Assembly (NCBI GenBank): GCA_039545355.1
Contig: BCJJ01000017.1
Span: forward strand, 930,559 to 994,558
Direction of reading: 5' to 3'
From: Trichosporon coremiiforme
Lineage: Eukaryota > Basidiomycota > Tremellomycetes > Trichosporonales > Trichosporonaceae
DNA: 64,000 nucleotides
Of the stretch, positions 42,944-55,279 are shown one piece after another; the stretch's first letter is position 1; the number at the start of each line of letters is the position of its first letter. The notes beneath the pieces were generated by a model. It was given only the letters and a program-made list of their open reading frames with translations, was not told the DNA's origin and ran no database searches. Made by a program: the position numbers and the translations under genes.

Positions 42944-45821
42944 GTTGCGTCGTCCTGGTTGGCGAATCTTGTCGGGTGTGAAGGAGTGTAGTGCGGTGTG
43001 GAGCGAGCGAGTGTATACACTCGCTGTGTCCGATCGGTCAGATACAGTGCAGAGACAGGCGACAGGCGAACAGAAAGGACAGACAGGAGTCGGAAGTCGG
43101 CGAGAGGAGAGACAGACGGCAAGAATATAGAACAAGGAAGCGAGCCAGCTAGCGAGGTGGAAGGGCGAAATCTGTCGTGACGACCGAGTGAACGGAAGGG
43201 AAGGGGGGCTGCGCGTAGGGATCGTCAGAGATTCGCGGCGTGAATCGTTTCGTCGGCGGATCAGCCGCTGGCGCTGCCAGAGTCGGTGCCGGGTGCGTTG
43301 AATGGGGGCGAAGCGAACGAAACGAAGGTGGAAACGTAGTAGACACAGAGAAGTGGGCGATGGTGGACAGAAAGTAATGAGTAGTTCGAGGCTTAATGGA
43401 TTCCGGGATCCGGGTCATCGGCTCCAAGGACTTGGTGGGTTAGCGTGCGATTGCACAGGTAGCGAAGGCTCCGAGGCACCGAGTAGTCCGAGTGTGTTGT
43501 GCGCGTTGTACCCAGGGTCTGGTCTGCACCCAGATAGAGATCCACAGCACGCATCCCTGACTCCGTAGACCTCATTCTTGCTGCAGATGACGTTGACGCG
43601 ACTGAGGCTGCCGGGTGCCCTGACCATTCACTGTCCTAAATGACTTTGGCAGCCGTAGTCCCAAGCCAAGTCCCCCATTTCTGGCTCCAGGCTCCCACAC
43701 AACCCAGGATTCCGGTTTCCATGTTTGCATGCCATTCAGTCGTGTGCGTGAGCAGGATGGAGAGTGTGAGTGTACGACATAGCATAGAACAGCCAATCAG
43801 CAGTATAAGTTGCAAGGTTTGTTTGGTTTAGCAGATTGGAGTGGAGGTGTGGAGTCGGTGGAGTGCGAACGCGCAGCCGCAGCCTCGTTAACGAGATGAA
43901 ATCACGCAAGCGACGACTCCCGGGTCCGGCTGAGTCAGGTGCGTCTCTGCGCGTCAACTAGCGTCAGATGACATGGCAATTTAGAGGCACGCAGACGCGC
44001 CCATGTTGCTGAACGCGTCGATCCGTAACTCTCCCGGTTCCACCGGACCAGCGTTACGCATTTATCTAACTGCACGCGACCTGTTGGGATATGTTGGATA
44101 CATGGTGAAAAGGAGGCGGACGCGGTCCTGCAGGTGATCTCTCTTCCTTCCGTGCCGTGGCGCGCGCTAGATCACTCGCGGAGTTCCGTGGAGTGATTAA
44201 AGTTCGAGCCCGTCGGAAGCGTATCGTTCATGCTCGGTATTGCGAGGGGGCGGTTGCTTTCTTTCTCGCTTTCTGTTCCAGAGGCACATTGCATTCACCG
44301 CTCGAATGTATGCCTGGAATTCATGCTCGCAGCTTTCGCGCAAGTTCATAAACTAAGCTGCGAAGGTTTCGCAAATGCCGTTCACACGTCAGCTTGAGTC
44401 AGAGTGCGGAACGGCGATCGCTGACGGCGACATGCCCAAAATGAAACGGGGCTACTGACGGGCCCATGACGGGGCAAAGGTTATACCTCACACAGGCGCA
44501 GTCGGAATATCGCAGGGTACATCGGTACGGAGGTCTCGAGGGACGGTGAGGTACGTAGGGTACCCCAGTACACGAGGGCACGGGGGTGAGCCAGGATTCG
44601 GATCAACTCGAGCAGCAGGCTACATGGTATCAACAGACGGACGTTGTGCACGAGGAGGGAGCCCGTCCGATGACACCCCGCCAAGCTGCTGGGACGCCCG
44701 AGAACGTTTATGCTCTGGTGCCGTTGGCGGTGCTGAGTGCGCAATCAGTCAGCGTACACAGAGTTAAGCTCAGCTAGAGAATCGCGGAAGGAAACCTGAC
44801 TCTGTCATTCCCTGTGTTGTAACCGCAGTCGACCCCGGCTGCTGGCAAACGTGCATCGCTATCTCCTGCAAGCATGCAAGCTGAGTGCTGACGGAACTCT
44901 CACAAAAGTTGGCAGGAAAGTTGGCAGCGGACGTTGTTATGAGCGGAGCTGCGTACGTCGACGTACGTCTCATTAGCACTTCATATCGCTCACGAAAGGC
45001 AGCGATAATGTGTTTGGGGTCGTCGTAGGTCTTTACGTCGTTTCGTCTGCGTTGCGGAGAGACCAGAGCCGCAGCCTTCTTTGCTTCCCTCTGTGCCGCA
45101 GTGCCGCGCGGTTCGATCATGGACTACAGCTCCACCCACCCACCCCTTCAGGATTCTCATGCACACAAAGACCCAAACAAAACAACAAACACAGCAAACA
45201 CAAACAAGACACGGTGACACAGTTGAGGAATGCATTCTGGTGGTACGAGACATGGTGACGAGTGACGGTGTTACAATCTGGAATCCTTGGGTCCTTGGGT
45301 CTATGGTGTTTTGGTTCCTTTGGTCTGGCCGGGGGCCGTAGCTTTTGCGATGCCCTAGGTGGGTGGTGGTACAACTGACAGAGATGGAATGGGATATGTC
45401 CGATCCGAGCGTTCGCTTCTCCTTGCGAACAGAGGTGCGAAGGACCTGCTCGAGCCGGGAAGATTGAGAGGGATGTGTATGGGATGTGTTTTCGGTCGTT
45501 GCTGGGCGTACCGTGCGAACGGAGCTGACTGGATCTCGGAGGGTGATGGTACGGGGTACGAGGGTTCTGGCAATTCAGTCCTGAAACGAGCGTCGGGAAG
45601 CTCATGAAGGAAGTCGAACGGGGGTACGTTTCGGTATGGCAGTTTCGATGCGCGAAATTTGTCTTCTTCTTGCTCGTGAGTTGGTGCTTTGATTGCGAAC
45701 GGGGCGACGAGCGATTGCTGAGTGATGGGTCGTTGGGTGCGAGCGCTGGATCGCGCTGAGTCACGGCGGACGAGGATTGTTGGGAACGTGCTGGTGTTGG
45801 TTGGGAACGTGCTGGTGTTGG
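42944..45821. other. 2.9 kb interval, one doubtful small ORF
   Basis: It begins with the CT-rich leader of the gene at 42943. A palindromic 15-mer lies at 44359-44373, and a CAAA-rich microsatellite near 45170-45210. Apart from the minus-strand ORF at 44770-45120 listed separately, nothing coding is recognised. Confidence 0.4.
44770..45120 (-). CDS. Possible small protein, 116 aa, doubtful
   Basis: A single ATG-started frame gives a peptide of balanced composition. It has a basic Ala/Lys-rich start, a segment DPKHIIAAFRERYEVLMRR that would form an amphipathic helix, and three cysteines in its second half (FCESS, LACLQ, HVCQQ). No family is recognised, and no promoter or intron supports it. 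It is given only because it is the best-looking frame in a 2.9 kb gap. Confidence 0.22.
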   Translation of the reverse strand: MIEPRGTAAQREAKKAAALVSPQRRRNDVKTYDDPKHIIAAFRERYEVLMRRTSTYAAPLITTSAANFPANFCESSVSTQLACLQEIAMHVCQQPGSTAVTTQGMTESGFLPRFSS

Positions 45822-45823
45822 TT
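45780..45823. repeat. 21-bp tandem duplication next to a stop codon
   Basis: Two perfect adjacent copies of a 21-bp unit beginning TGGGAACGTGCTGGTGTTGG. It lies just beyond the stop of the gene ending at 45822, hence in its 3' flank. Confidence 0.7.
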
Positions 45824-46553
45824 AGGTGGCCACTTGCATCACCTTCTGGGCGGTCTGGCACACCTTGCCTGCGAGCAGCATCGTGCCCGCCTTCAGGCGC
45901 TCGAGCTCCTCGTACCCTCCATCATCGCAGCTGCCGGCCACGGCGAACGCCTCTCCCAGCCGCCTGAGGAGCTCGACGAGCCTCACGCTTGCTCTCCGGA
46001 ACACGGTGATGAGCGCGAACGGTCGGGTAAGGTATCCGCCCCCGACGAGGAGGTCGAGCACGGCGAGGTTGTACAGCTGCACGTCCAGCAGCAGCGCGCC
46101 CGTGACGGGACACAGCGTCCGCGGTTGAGGGGTGATGAACAGCGCCGTCTTATGCCGCCTCACGACGTGCGCAGGGAGCACGCCGCCCTCGAGCTGTCCC
46201 CCAAACGCCGTAGCCTGGAAGACGGGCAGTAGCGCGGGGCCGATCGGGATGCCGCCCTCGTCGCTCCGGGCCGAGTCGCTGTCTGAGGTCGGGGAGGCAT
46301 AGTCGTCCACTGCAATCTCCTCCACCGCCCCGCAGTCGTAGTCCTCGACAGCCTCCTTCTGGTAGTACCCCTTGGCCGGTGGTGGGGGGACACGCACGGT
46401 CGCCTCGGGGTCCGGCAGCTCGCCCGTGATCGCGGCGCGGATCGTGCCCGGTCCCATCGCCTTGCGTCTCCGTCGCGGCGGGGAGCACAATGTGACGGCG
46501 GAGGCGTCCCAGGCCCGCGAGATCGAGGAGACGGGGAAGGCCGCGGTCGTCAT
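45822..46553 (-). CDS. Unrecognised protein, 243 aa
   Basis: I do not recognise this protein. It is a single exon; the ATG at 46553 (GCCATGACG) is preferred over in-frame upstream codons that lie in leader-like DNA. Residues 1-110 are polar and low-complexity, with an acidic patch (SDSDSARSDEGG). Residues 110-243 look folded: GPALLPVFQATAFGGQLEGG, then LCPVTGALLLDVQLYNLAVL, LLVGGGYLTRPFALITVFRR, and a C-terminal amphipathic helix. The Leu/Val-rich stretch could be a buried core or a membrane-associated hairpin, but no classic transmembrane helix is clear. The terminal segment (AGKVCQTAQKVMQVAT) overlaps the tandem duplication at its stop. No intron is required. Confidence 0.55.
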   Translation of the reverse strand: MTTAAFPVSSISRAWDASAVTLCSPPRRRRKAMGPGTIRAAITGELPDPEATVRVPPPPAKGYYQKEAVEDYDCGAVEEIAVDDYASPTSDSDSARSDEGGIPIGPALLPVFQATAFGGQLEGGVLPAHVVRRHKTALFITPQPRTLCPVTGALLLDVQLYNLAVLDLLVGGGYLTRPFALITVFRRASVRLVELLRRLGEAFAVAGSCDDGGYEELERLKAGTMLLAGKVCQTAQKVMQVAT

Positions 46554-47650
46554 GGCGCCGAGATGGGTGGTCGGAGGTCGACAGATGCGTCGTGGCCTTG
46601 TCGGTTGTCGACTTTCCAGCTGTGCGGTGTTTGTTTGATCAACAGTGACGGGGAAGGGTGATGGGGTGATGAGAGTCAACAAACGAGAATATGTATGCAA
46701 TGTCTCTCTATGCCCAGACGCGCTTCGCACTCATTTCAGCCAAGGCTGCATGCGGCTGTCTGCGGCTGCCTGAGGCTGCAGGAGGGTTACAGGAGGAGGC
46801 TGCATGCGGCGCAGGTAACCCAGTCTCAGACCTTGAGTGAGCGGCCAGCGGTTTGCGGCCTGCGGCTGCTGTCGCCCGCAAGGAACAGCCCCATGTACCG
46901 ACGCGTCGTACCTGCCTCACATTGCGAGGGGATTGCCTGATTTGACGCTCTCGTCGTATGCGTGCGTACCCCTCGATGATCCTGGCGAAAGCAAGGTTCC
47001 TTGCGTACTCCCGACTTGGGAATCCTGATCAGGCGCTATCAGGTCTGATTCCAGCTGTTCCAGTTCTTACACTTTGGTTAGTTCCCGGATGCACCGATGT
47101 GGTAATCAGCGAGTAATACCACGCCACGGCCCCCTCCAACCTTGACTTGCCTTGATTTACCTTGGGCCTTTGCTCCTTTAGCGCCGCTACCTCATGATTC
47201 TGCCACGGCTTGCAAGGCTTGCTTGGCTGGCGCCGTGACACACCAGATGGCCACGGCCGGGATCCGATCCTGGTATCCAGTGAATGTCCCCATTCAATCC
47301 ACCCGGGGACACCGGGGACTTACAGGTCCTATCGATGCGCCTTCTGACCCGTCCGGCCGGCCACCAACGGGGCAGCAATAGTCAGCTGCTCGCACCCTGG
47401 TTTCATTTGTCTCGCTCGTTTCATCTGGCGTCCAGCAAATAGAAGATGAAAGCAATGGTAGAATGAACTGAAATTAAATGATCAAAGGACTAAAGGGAAA
47501 TCAACAAATACATGTCTACTGTTACTATATGTCTGCTCTTGCCGGAACTGTACGAGCTCATCTCGCTGCATGTGCTCCGGCATCGAAGGACCGGAAACTG
47601 GTGGGCGCCCACGGCTCCCGGCCCGCAGCTCGCTACATTCGCGAGCTCGC
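46554..47650. other. 1.1 kb interval, no gene seen
   Basis: It holds the promoter of the gene at 46553 and the 3' flank of SNF12. A CTGCGGCTG/CTGAGGCTGCAGG repeat lies near 46748-46800. No coding sequence is recognised. Confidence 0.4.
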
Positions 47651-49281
47651 CTACGGCTGCTTCGCACGCTGCTGCTCGTGCACCTGGATCGCCTCGTCGA
47701 CCCAAGGGAGGTGGAAAATGTCTGAACGCCTGAGGTCCTCTTCGCGGATGGAACCTCCGTTGACGCCGCTCTGCCCGATCTGGTAGCCCAACATCTGGTC
47801 AAGATCGCGCGCCTGCGCCGCGAGCCAGTTCTGGATAAACGCGTGCGGGTTGGCCGCGAAAGACTCGAGGAAGTCGCGCTTCTGCTTCAGGTCGCGGGCG
47901 AAGTAGGCCAGTTCACCGACCTTGTCCTCGAGCTTGGTGATCTCGTTGCCGACGCCGCCCTCGAAGTTCTGGACAATGTTCGCCATCTTGCTCTTCAGCG
48001 GATCCTCAATCTCGAGGGGGATGTCGAAGCACTGCGGGTGGAACGTCGCCTCCTTGCTGACGTCGATCTCGTACGGGATCACAATTGGGTCCGGGTGCGC
48101 GAGATAGCGGGTGACGAGCTCCGGGATCTGGTGGAACTGCACACCCTCGGCGCCCGGCTGAAGCAGCTTCTCGAGACCACCGACGGGTCGGATGAGCGTC
48201 ACGTCATCCTTGTCCTGCGCGCCCGAGGTCTTGACGAGTTGCCAGACAGCCTGGATGATCTCCGCGCGTGTGCCTTCCCGGATCGAGATAAGGTCGCTGA
48301 GCGGAGGAAGGACCTTGAACCGCTCTGGAGAGTGGTTCAGGTGCAGAATGATGCGCGCTTTGACGTTCTGGTCGCCGCGGCGCTTGATCTCGAAGCCATC
48401 GAGAGGCTCGGCTGACGGGTCCGGATGCCACTCGACAATGTTGCCCTCGGGGAACGTCGGGGCCTCGCGGTTGTCGAACTCGACGACGACGGATCGCAGG
48501 AACGACGAGAACTTGCGCTTCTGCTTGTCCAGGCGATGGTTTCCAGTCTGCGCGTTAGATCGTGTCCAGCCTGCGATGTACTCACGTCAAGCAAGCGGCC
48601 CTCTATCCTCAGGACCCAACCAGCAACACCATTGCCCGTCTTGACATCCACACCCGTAGGCGCGGCGGCCGTTGAGCTTCCCTCGGCCTTGTTCTCCTCA
48701 CCCTCCTTCGTCTCTCCATCTCCGCCTTCCTTATTCTCTCCCTCCTTGTTCTCGCCCTCGGCCTTCTTCTCCTCACCCATCTGCACATCGCCGTCCTTCT
48801 CCTCGCCACTCGATCCGGTCTGCCACGGCTGGTTGTGCACCGTATTGCTGAGGAACACGCGCAGTGTCCGCTTCACGCGCGTTGAGCGGCCGAGCGCGTC
48901 GTTGATCTCAGCCTTCTTCCGGAGCAGCGTCCAGTCCAGCTTCTGTTCAATCTTCATGAGCTCGGTGAACGCGGGCGAGTCGGGCACGAGCGACTCCAGG
49001 ATGTGCGGCGGAGGAAGCGGCGGGCGCGGGTGTTTTCTGCAAGTTAGCTACAGTCCATACCACGTTAGAGCTGCTTGATGTGAGACGACGAGCCCGACAT
49101 TTGTTGACGCAACTGTCACTTCGAGAGCTACTCACAACCTCCGGATGGCATCCACGTCGGTGTCTGCCGGGCGCTTCAAAACCTGGCCCGGGGGCGCCTG
49201 TCCGGGTGCTGGCGGAACGGGTCCGGGTTGCTGGGCCATCTGCGGATGTTGTTGCGGGTGTCCGGGTGGTGGTGCGGCCAT
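47651..49281 (-). CDS. SNF12: SWI/SNF complex subunit SNF12/RSC6 (BAF60/SMARCD family), 497 aa
   Basis: Accessory subunit of SWI/SNF-type chromatin remodellers that links the ATPase core to transcription factors in the nucleus. Exons are 49281-49136, 49036-48586 and 48547-47651; the sum is in frame. The N-terminus is Pro/Gln-rich. IEQKLDWTLLRKKAEINDAL and the following segment match the conserved N-terminal block of the family. A low-complexity insert of Glu/Gly/Lys repeats (EGENKEGENKEGGDGETKEG) splits it from VAGWVLRIEGRLLD. The SWIB/MDM2 domain lies in the last exon (about 260-360), with SIREGTRAEIIQAVWQLVK and YLAHPDPIVIPYEI. A C-terminal helical region completes it. I cannot tell the SWI/SNF from the RSC paralogue. 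It shares a 254 bp divergent promoter with BRX1. Confidence 0.88.
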
Positions 49282-49535
49282 GGTGATAGATGCGGTTGCA
49301 TCCAGCACGCGTTCGTGACAAGTGGTTGTTTGATGAGGATAGCGGAAGCAGAAATCATTACAGTTCGACCCCCTTCCCTAATCCTGATCACTTTGGCCTT
49401 ACACTTTGTTGCTCTCATTACGGGTGTTGCATTTACGTAAGCTTGACCTCCACTTCCCAGGTTGCCGCTTTCAAAATCTTTGAGGACGGCTACCTAACAA
49501 GCGTCATCGTCAACAACTCAACCACAAGCAACAAC
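49282..49535. promoter_or_regulatory. Divergent promoter of SNF12 and BRX1
   Basis: Only 254 bp separate the two start codons, so the genes probably share control elements. No TATA box is seen in either direction. Confidence 0.5.
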
Positions 49536-50687
49536 ATGGCGTCGGTTTACAAGGCGACCGAGAAGCTCTCGAAGGGCAAGAAGCGCGCAGCCGAGGACGA
49601 GGCCTCGACCGTCGCCGAGAAGAAGCGCAAGGACAAGGTCCTTCTCCTCAGCTCCCGTGGTGTCACCCAGCGCATGAGGCACCTGCTGATGGACCTGGAG
49701 ACGCTCCTTCCCCACACCAAGAAGGGTGAGTAGACAAACAAGCGCAGTAATGTACACTGTACATTAACTGTCGCTGTCCGCTGGAGATTGGTGCTGACAG
49801 AGCCTTCTTCTTTCTATGCCGGACCCAACTACGTCTTCGATCACTTACATCGCCCGCACGCCGATCACAATACTCGACCTCTGACATGACAATCCTTGCA
49901 CATATGCTTCCTTGACAACAGACTCCAAGCTTGACTCCAAGTCTTCCCTCCACCTCCTGAACGAGCTCGCGGACCTGCACTCGTGCTCGAATGCCCTCTA
50001 CTTTGAGGCGCGCCGCCACGAGGACCTGTACATGTGGGCTTCGCGCACGCCTAACGGGCCCAGTGTCAAGTGTCACGTTCAGAACATTCACACGATGGAC
50101 GAGCTCAAGATGACTGGTAACTGCCTGAAGGGAAGTCGCGGTATCTGTGTGTTCGACGGCGAGTGGGAGACGAAGGAGGAGTGGAAGCTGCTGAAGGAGC
50201 TGTTCTCGCACGTGAGTGTTGTGTGCCCCGCTCTGTGTACCGCACAGAGACTGTGCGCCATAACCACTGCAAACGAAGCTGACCTCAGATCTTCTCTGTG
50301 CCCCGTACCTCGCGCCGGCTGAAGCCGTTCATCGACCACATCCTCGTTTTCTCGATCCTGGACAACCGCATCTGGTTCCGCAACTACCAGATCATCGAGA
50401 AGGACCCGCAGCAGCCGAGCGGGCCCCCGCAGACGTCGCTCGTCGAGATCGGCCCCCGCATGGTCCTGACGCCCATCCGCATCTTCGAGGGCTCGTTCGG
50501 TGGACCGACCGTCTTCGCGAACCAGGAGTTCGTGTCCCCGGCGGCCACCCGTGCCAGCATCAAGCGTGCTGCCGGCGAGCGATACCGCCAGCGCAAGGAG
50601 GGACAGGGCGACCGCGAGGAGCGCAGGCAGCGTGTGCGCGAGGAGCTCCCGGAGGACGAGCTCGCGAGGGACAAGGTGTTCGCTTAA
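49536..50687 (+). CDS. BRX1: Ribosome biogenesis protein BRX1, 292 aa
   Basis: Nucleolar Brix-domain protein needed for early 60S (27S pre-rRNA) assembly. Exons are 49536-49725, 49922-50211 and 50289-50687. The basic N-terminus (KGKKRAAEDE, KKRKDK) leads into the Brix domain: VLLLSSRGVTQRMRHLLMDL, ELADLHSCSNALYFEARR, DLYMWASRTPNGPSVKCHV, then LLKELFSHIFSVPRTSRRLK across the second intron. IWFRNYQI, then SLVEIGPRMVL and IRIFEGSFGGPT are the C-terminal signature. It ends in a basic, Arg/Glu-rich tail. The length is normal for the family. Intron 1 is 196 nt, long for this genome. The context with SNF12 suggests shared regulation but no functional link. Confidence 0.95.
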
Positions 50688-51749
50688 GTGTTATCTTTAT
50701 TCTGTATGCATTTGTTTACCTAGATCAGCCGGTGTCTAGTGTCAGCAGTCATCAGTCAGATGTGAGCTCGGTCGTCGGGCAAGCATGCTTCCTCGCTCGC
50801 GCATGTCCGTGAGAGTGTGTTCGAGCACATGAGGAGCATGTCCGTATTGCGTTGATGCCACTGTGCACTGAGCAGCAGCCTGCAGCATACAGCACACCAC
50901 AGTGGTGCCAGCCATAAGTGTCCAGGCACGGTGCCACAGGGTTGAAACGCCGGTGTAGCTCCGGACATTAGGTGCCTGAAGGTCTGGTTATTGAGCGTGG
51001 CTAAAGGAGATCGGTGTGGTTATTAGCGGGGGCAAAAGAGACCGTGGTGGGAGCCCGTCCAGCGCGATAAACCCGGTCACACCAGGCGATAGGGTTGAGG
51101 GAAGAAAGGGATGCAAAGGGCTTGAGGGGCTCTTGAGGAGAGGCTACGGTGGACGCACAGGCTGGGCTGGCTGGGCTAGCTGGGCAGGGCAAGGGAAATG
51201 CATTGGACCACGCCCCTTTCCCTGAGTCATTCGCTGGGCAATGGGCCACCTGGGCGCAGCACTGCTGGCCAGCCTGCCTGGGCTGCATGGGCTGCCGCGC
51301 GTCAGTGTACGCTGAGTGCTGCACCAGGCTGGACCCACCGCCCTACCGTCCGTGTCAGACCACCCGTGCCACCCATACCCACCGTACGTTCCATCCACCG
51401 TACCCACCGTACCACCACCCCGTATCACCCTGCCGCTCACTGCCAACACATCGCCTCCCGACCCTTCCTGCCGACTTCTTCCTCAACCTGGCATTCATCC
51501 TTACTCATTTCCCCTGCTCCGTGCATATCACTTCCTCTTAACGCTACAACCTTCATCTTCTCTTTGCGGTCAACAACCTCAACCCCTCCCCCCTGTCATC
51601 TATCTTACCTCCCTCCACACCGCCCGTTCCGGCCCCTTTCCATCTCAAACGCGTGTCGCCGTCCCTGCTTGATTCGCCTCAACTTCCCTCCTCCCTCTTC
51701 CTCACTTGATCAATCTTCCTTCCAACACCTCTCTTGAACACTCGCAACA
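50688..51749. other. 1.06 kb interval upstream of the Rab11 gene
   Basis: It contains BRX1 3' flank, then GGCTGG-type repeats near 51160. From about 51340 on, the DNA is strongly pyrimidine-rich (CCACCGTACC, CCCTCC, CTTCC). The latter is typical of the promoter and leader of a highly expressed gene. No coding sequence is seen. Confidence 0.5.
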
Positions 51750-52888
<1,139 letters not shown>

Positions 52889-53429
52889 GTTTGGCCTAGA
52901 TCTCTGATGGGTGGTGGGGACAAGGCGAGCGTGCGCTTTGTCCATAGATTTGATGCTGTCTCTCCCTCTCTCTCACTCTCAAATAATTACGAAACCAGAG
53001 TCGACACACACCCGCCCCTGCCCGCGCCCTGTGCATGATGAGAGCATTGGTTTACGACTCTGTAATGGCGAGAGCGAGGCCGCGCTGTCGTTTGACTGGC
53101 TAGGTGCCTGTGATTTGAATGTGCGGTGATGTACTCTTAATGGACCAACGAGGGGAGCAGGCGAGGTGCATAGCACTGCAGACAAAGGCAGATCGGGGGG
53201 CGATAAGCAGACGCAGTCGTGTGCATTGTCAGCTGAAGCACACAATTTGGTAGAGGGGCATCCCAAGCGTCATGGGGCCAAGCAACCTGCTGGGGTGGAA
53301 GGATCTGTTGTGCTAGCCTGACTCAGGAACGAGACGGTGACGACGGTGGAGGGTGGAGGCTCTTCTCCAAAAGTCAGACAACAGCCCAAACAATAGCGTT
53401 TCTGCTTCATCACTTCTACCGCCAACGAC
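52889..53429. other. Intergenic between Rab11 and ERI1, no gene seen
   Basis: 541 bp of 3' flank and upstream sequence between two genes in the same direction. A short CTCTCT run lies near 52962-52980. Confidence 0.4.
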
Positions 53430-55182
53430 ATGAGCATGCTCAAGCGTATCTGGAGCCGGCAGAGCGAGCCTCCGGCTCCACTGGACGACCACTCGACAAC
53501 CACCCCGACCCCACCGGTGTCCTCAGAGACCGCACCGGAGACTGCAGAGAATAACGCGGAGGAAGAGGAGCCACCAGCAGGCCAAGGCGAGGAAGACACC
53601 GCCTCACCACCGGGCGTGACGATGAAGCGGCCCAGCAAGCGGGCCACGGCTGCTGAGATGAGGGGCGAGCTTTCCCGGCTAGGACTGGACAGTAAGGGCA
53701 AGCGCGAGACGCTGCATCGGTGAGTACTCCTGTGCTCTTCCTTCCCCGCGTCCCACAGCCTGCGGAGCGACTTCTCTCCACATCCGGGTTGCTCCTCCAT
53801 GAACGAAGGGTTTTGAGATCCAGGAGAGGGAGCGGACAGCTGGTAGATTGAGGACAAGCTGACAGGCAGACGCCTCATGACCGCGTACAACCAGCAGGTC
53901 GACGCTGTCGAGGCGGCCAAACGGGCCGCCATGCCTGTCCGACCACCCCGGCAGCCGTACCTCAGCTATCTCTGCTTCGACGTAGAGGGCACGTGCGAGG
54001 GAGGCAAGGGGTTCGACTATCCGAACGAGATTATCGTGAGTCCCTCAGCTGCTTGCAGCCTGGCTTGTTGCGCTCCGGAGACATGGTGTCTATGGACTGC
54101 AGACAGCATATGAAGCTCCATGTGACTTTCAGCGACTTACAGCCGAGGCGAGCTCGGACGTTAGCTGACGAAAAGGAATTTCCGGTTGTGCTATTACAGT
54201 GGGCCGAGGACGACTCGTCCGACTCGGAGACAGCAGTCCGGAAACGCTCCCTCGTGACAGTGGACACGTTCCACTCCTACGTCCGGCCGACGTGGCGACC
54301 ACAGCTGAGCGAGTTTTGCATCAATCTGACCGGTATCCAGCAGGTGCGTTCTTCCTCAACAGCTTGCTTGATGTACTCCGCGAAGCTGACAACAGGCAAC
54401 GGTCGACTCGTCCCCGACCTTCCCGGAAGTGCTCGTCAAGTTTGAGCAGTGGCTCGACTCGTGGGGTCTGAGGGACGAGCGGGGCGAGTTGGTCGGCGCG
54501 ATGTGGGTCACGGACGGCCCTTGGGATCTTCGGTGAGTATTCCTCTTGAACAGCAGAGCCGAGCGCCGGCATGCAGCTGCGCGACTGGTATTGTAAGCTA
54601 ATGACAGCGACTTTGTCCCGAAACAGCTGCACATCACGCCGACACTAACCTACCCCGCCTATCTCCAGGGTCGGTACTTGAACATCAAGAATGCGGTCGC
54701 GACCTACCTCTCAGACCGAGACAAAGGGCAGCGCGTGACAACAGGCCGCGTCATTCGTACACCGAAGGACAAGGACGGACCGCGCTCCCTCAACATTCCG
54801 GGAATGCTGGACGTGCTAGAGCTGGGCAAGTTTGACGGGCGGCAACACTCCGGTATCGACGTGAGTATCATTCTCATCTCACAGCTGCGTTGAACGCCTG
54901 CCAAGCTGACCCCAGGACGCGACCAACATTGCCCGCATAGTCACTGCTCTCGCAGAGCGGGACGTGCTGATCGAGCCGAATGCGCGCCTGCCTGGTCCGA
55001 AGAAGGCGCGGCGCTGGGACTGGATGGGCAAGCCAGGCGAGGTCATCTGGGACGCTCCCCAGGGAATGTACGACGGCGAGGGCGTGCGGAAGAAGACCGT
55101 GTTTGACGGTGTGCCTCTCGGTCAGGCGAAGGACACGGACGCGACGGTCCGCCAACTCCTCCGTGACCTCGCCGTGTCCTAA
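53430..55182 (+). CDS. ERI1: ERI1-type 3'-5' exoribonuclease with SAP domain, 426 aa
   Basis: DEDDh exonuclease of the ERI-1/3'hExo family, which trims 5.8S rRNA and histone mRNA ends and in some organisms degrades siRNAs. Exons are 53430-53719, 53870-54035, 54176-54343, 54396-54532, 54608-54860 and 54916-55182. Residues 1-65 are acidic and Pro-rich. A SAP-like helix pair is at about 70-105 (TAAEMRGELSRLGLDSKGKR). The exonuclease starts at FDVEGTCEGG (Exo I, Asp and Glu). INLTGIQQATVD and TDGPWDLRDF carry further acidic ligands, and HSGIDDATNIARIV gives the catalytic His and last Asp, so the active site looks complete. Whether it acts in rRNA processing or RNA silencing cannot be told. It ends 97 bp from the convergent p24 gene. 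Confidence 0.92.
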
Positions 55183-55279
55183 CGATTGTAGATCTGTTTG
55201 TTGTATCTTGTCTGCTACCACCCTTGTCATACGCCTTATCCATAGGTCGTCACGCCACTGCACATCATGCATGCTCTGT

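Noticed and set aside
44199..44215. B-box-like TTCGAGCCC as a tRNA
   Set aside because: No acceptor stem, A box or anticodon arm could be formed around it. Other TTCGA sites in the window also failed.
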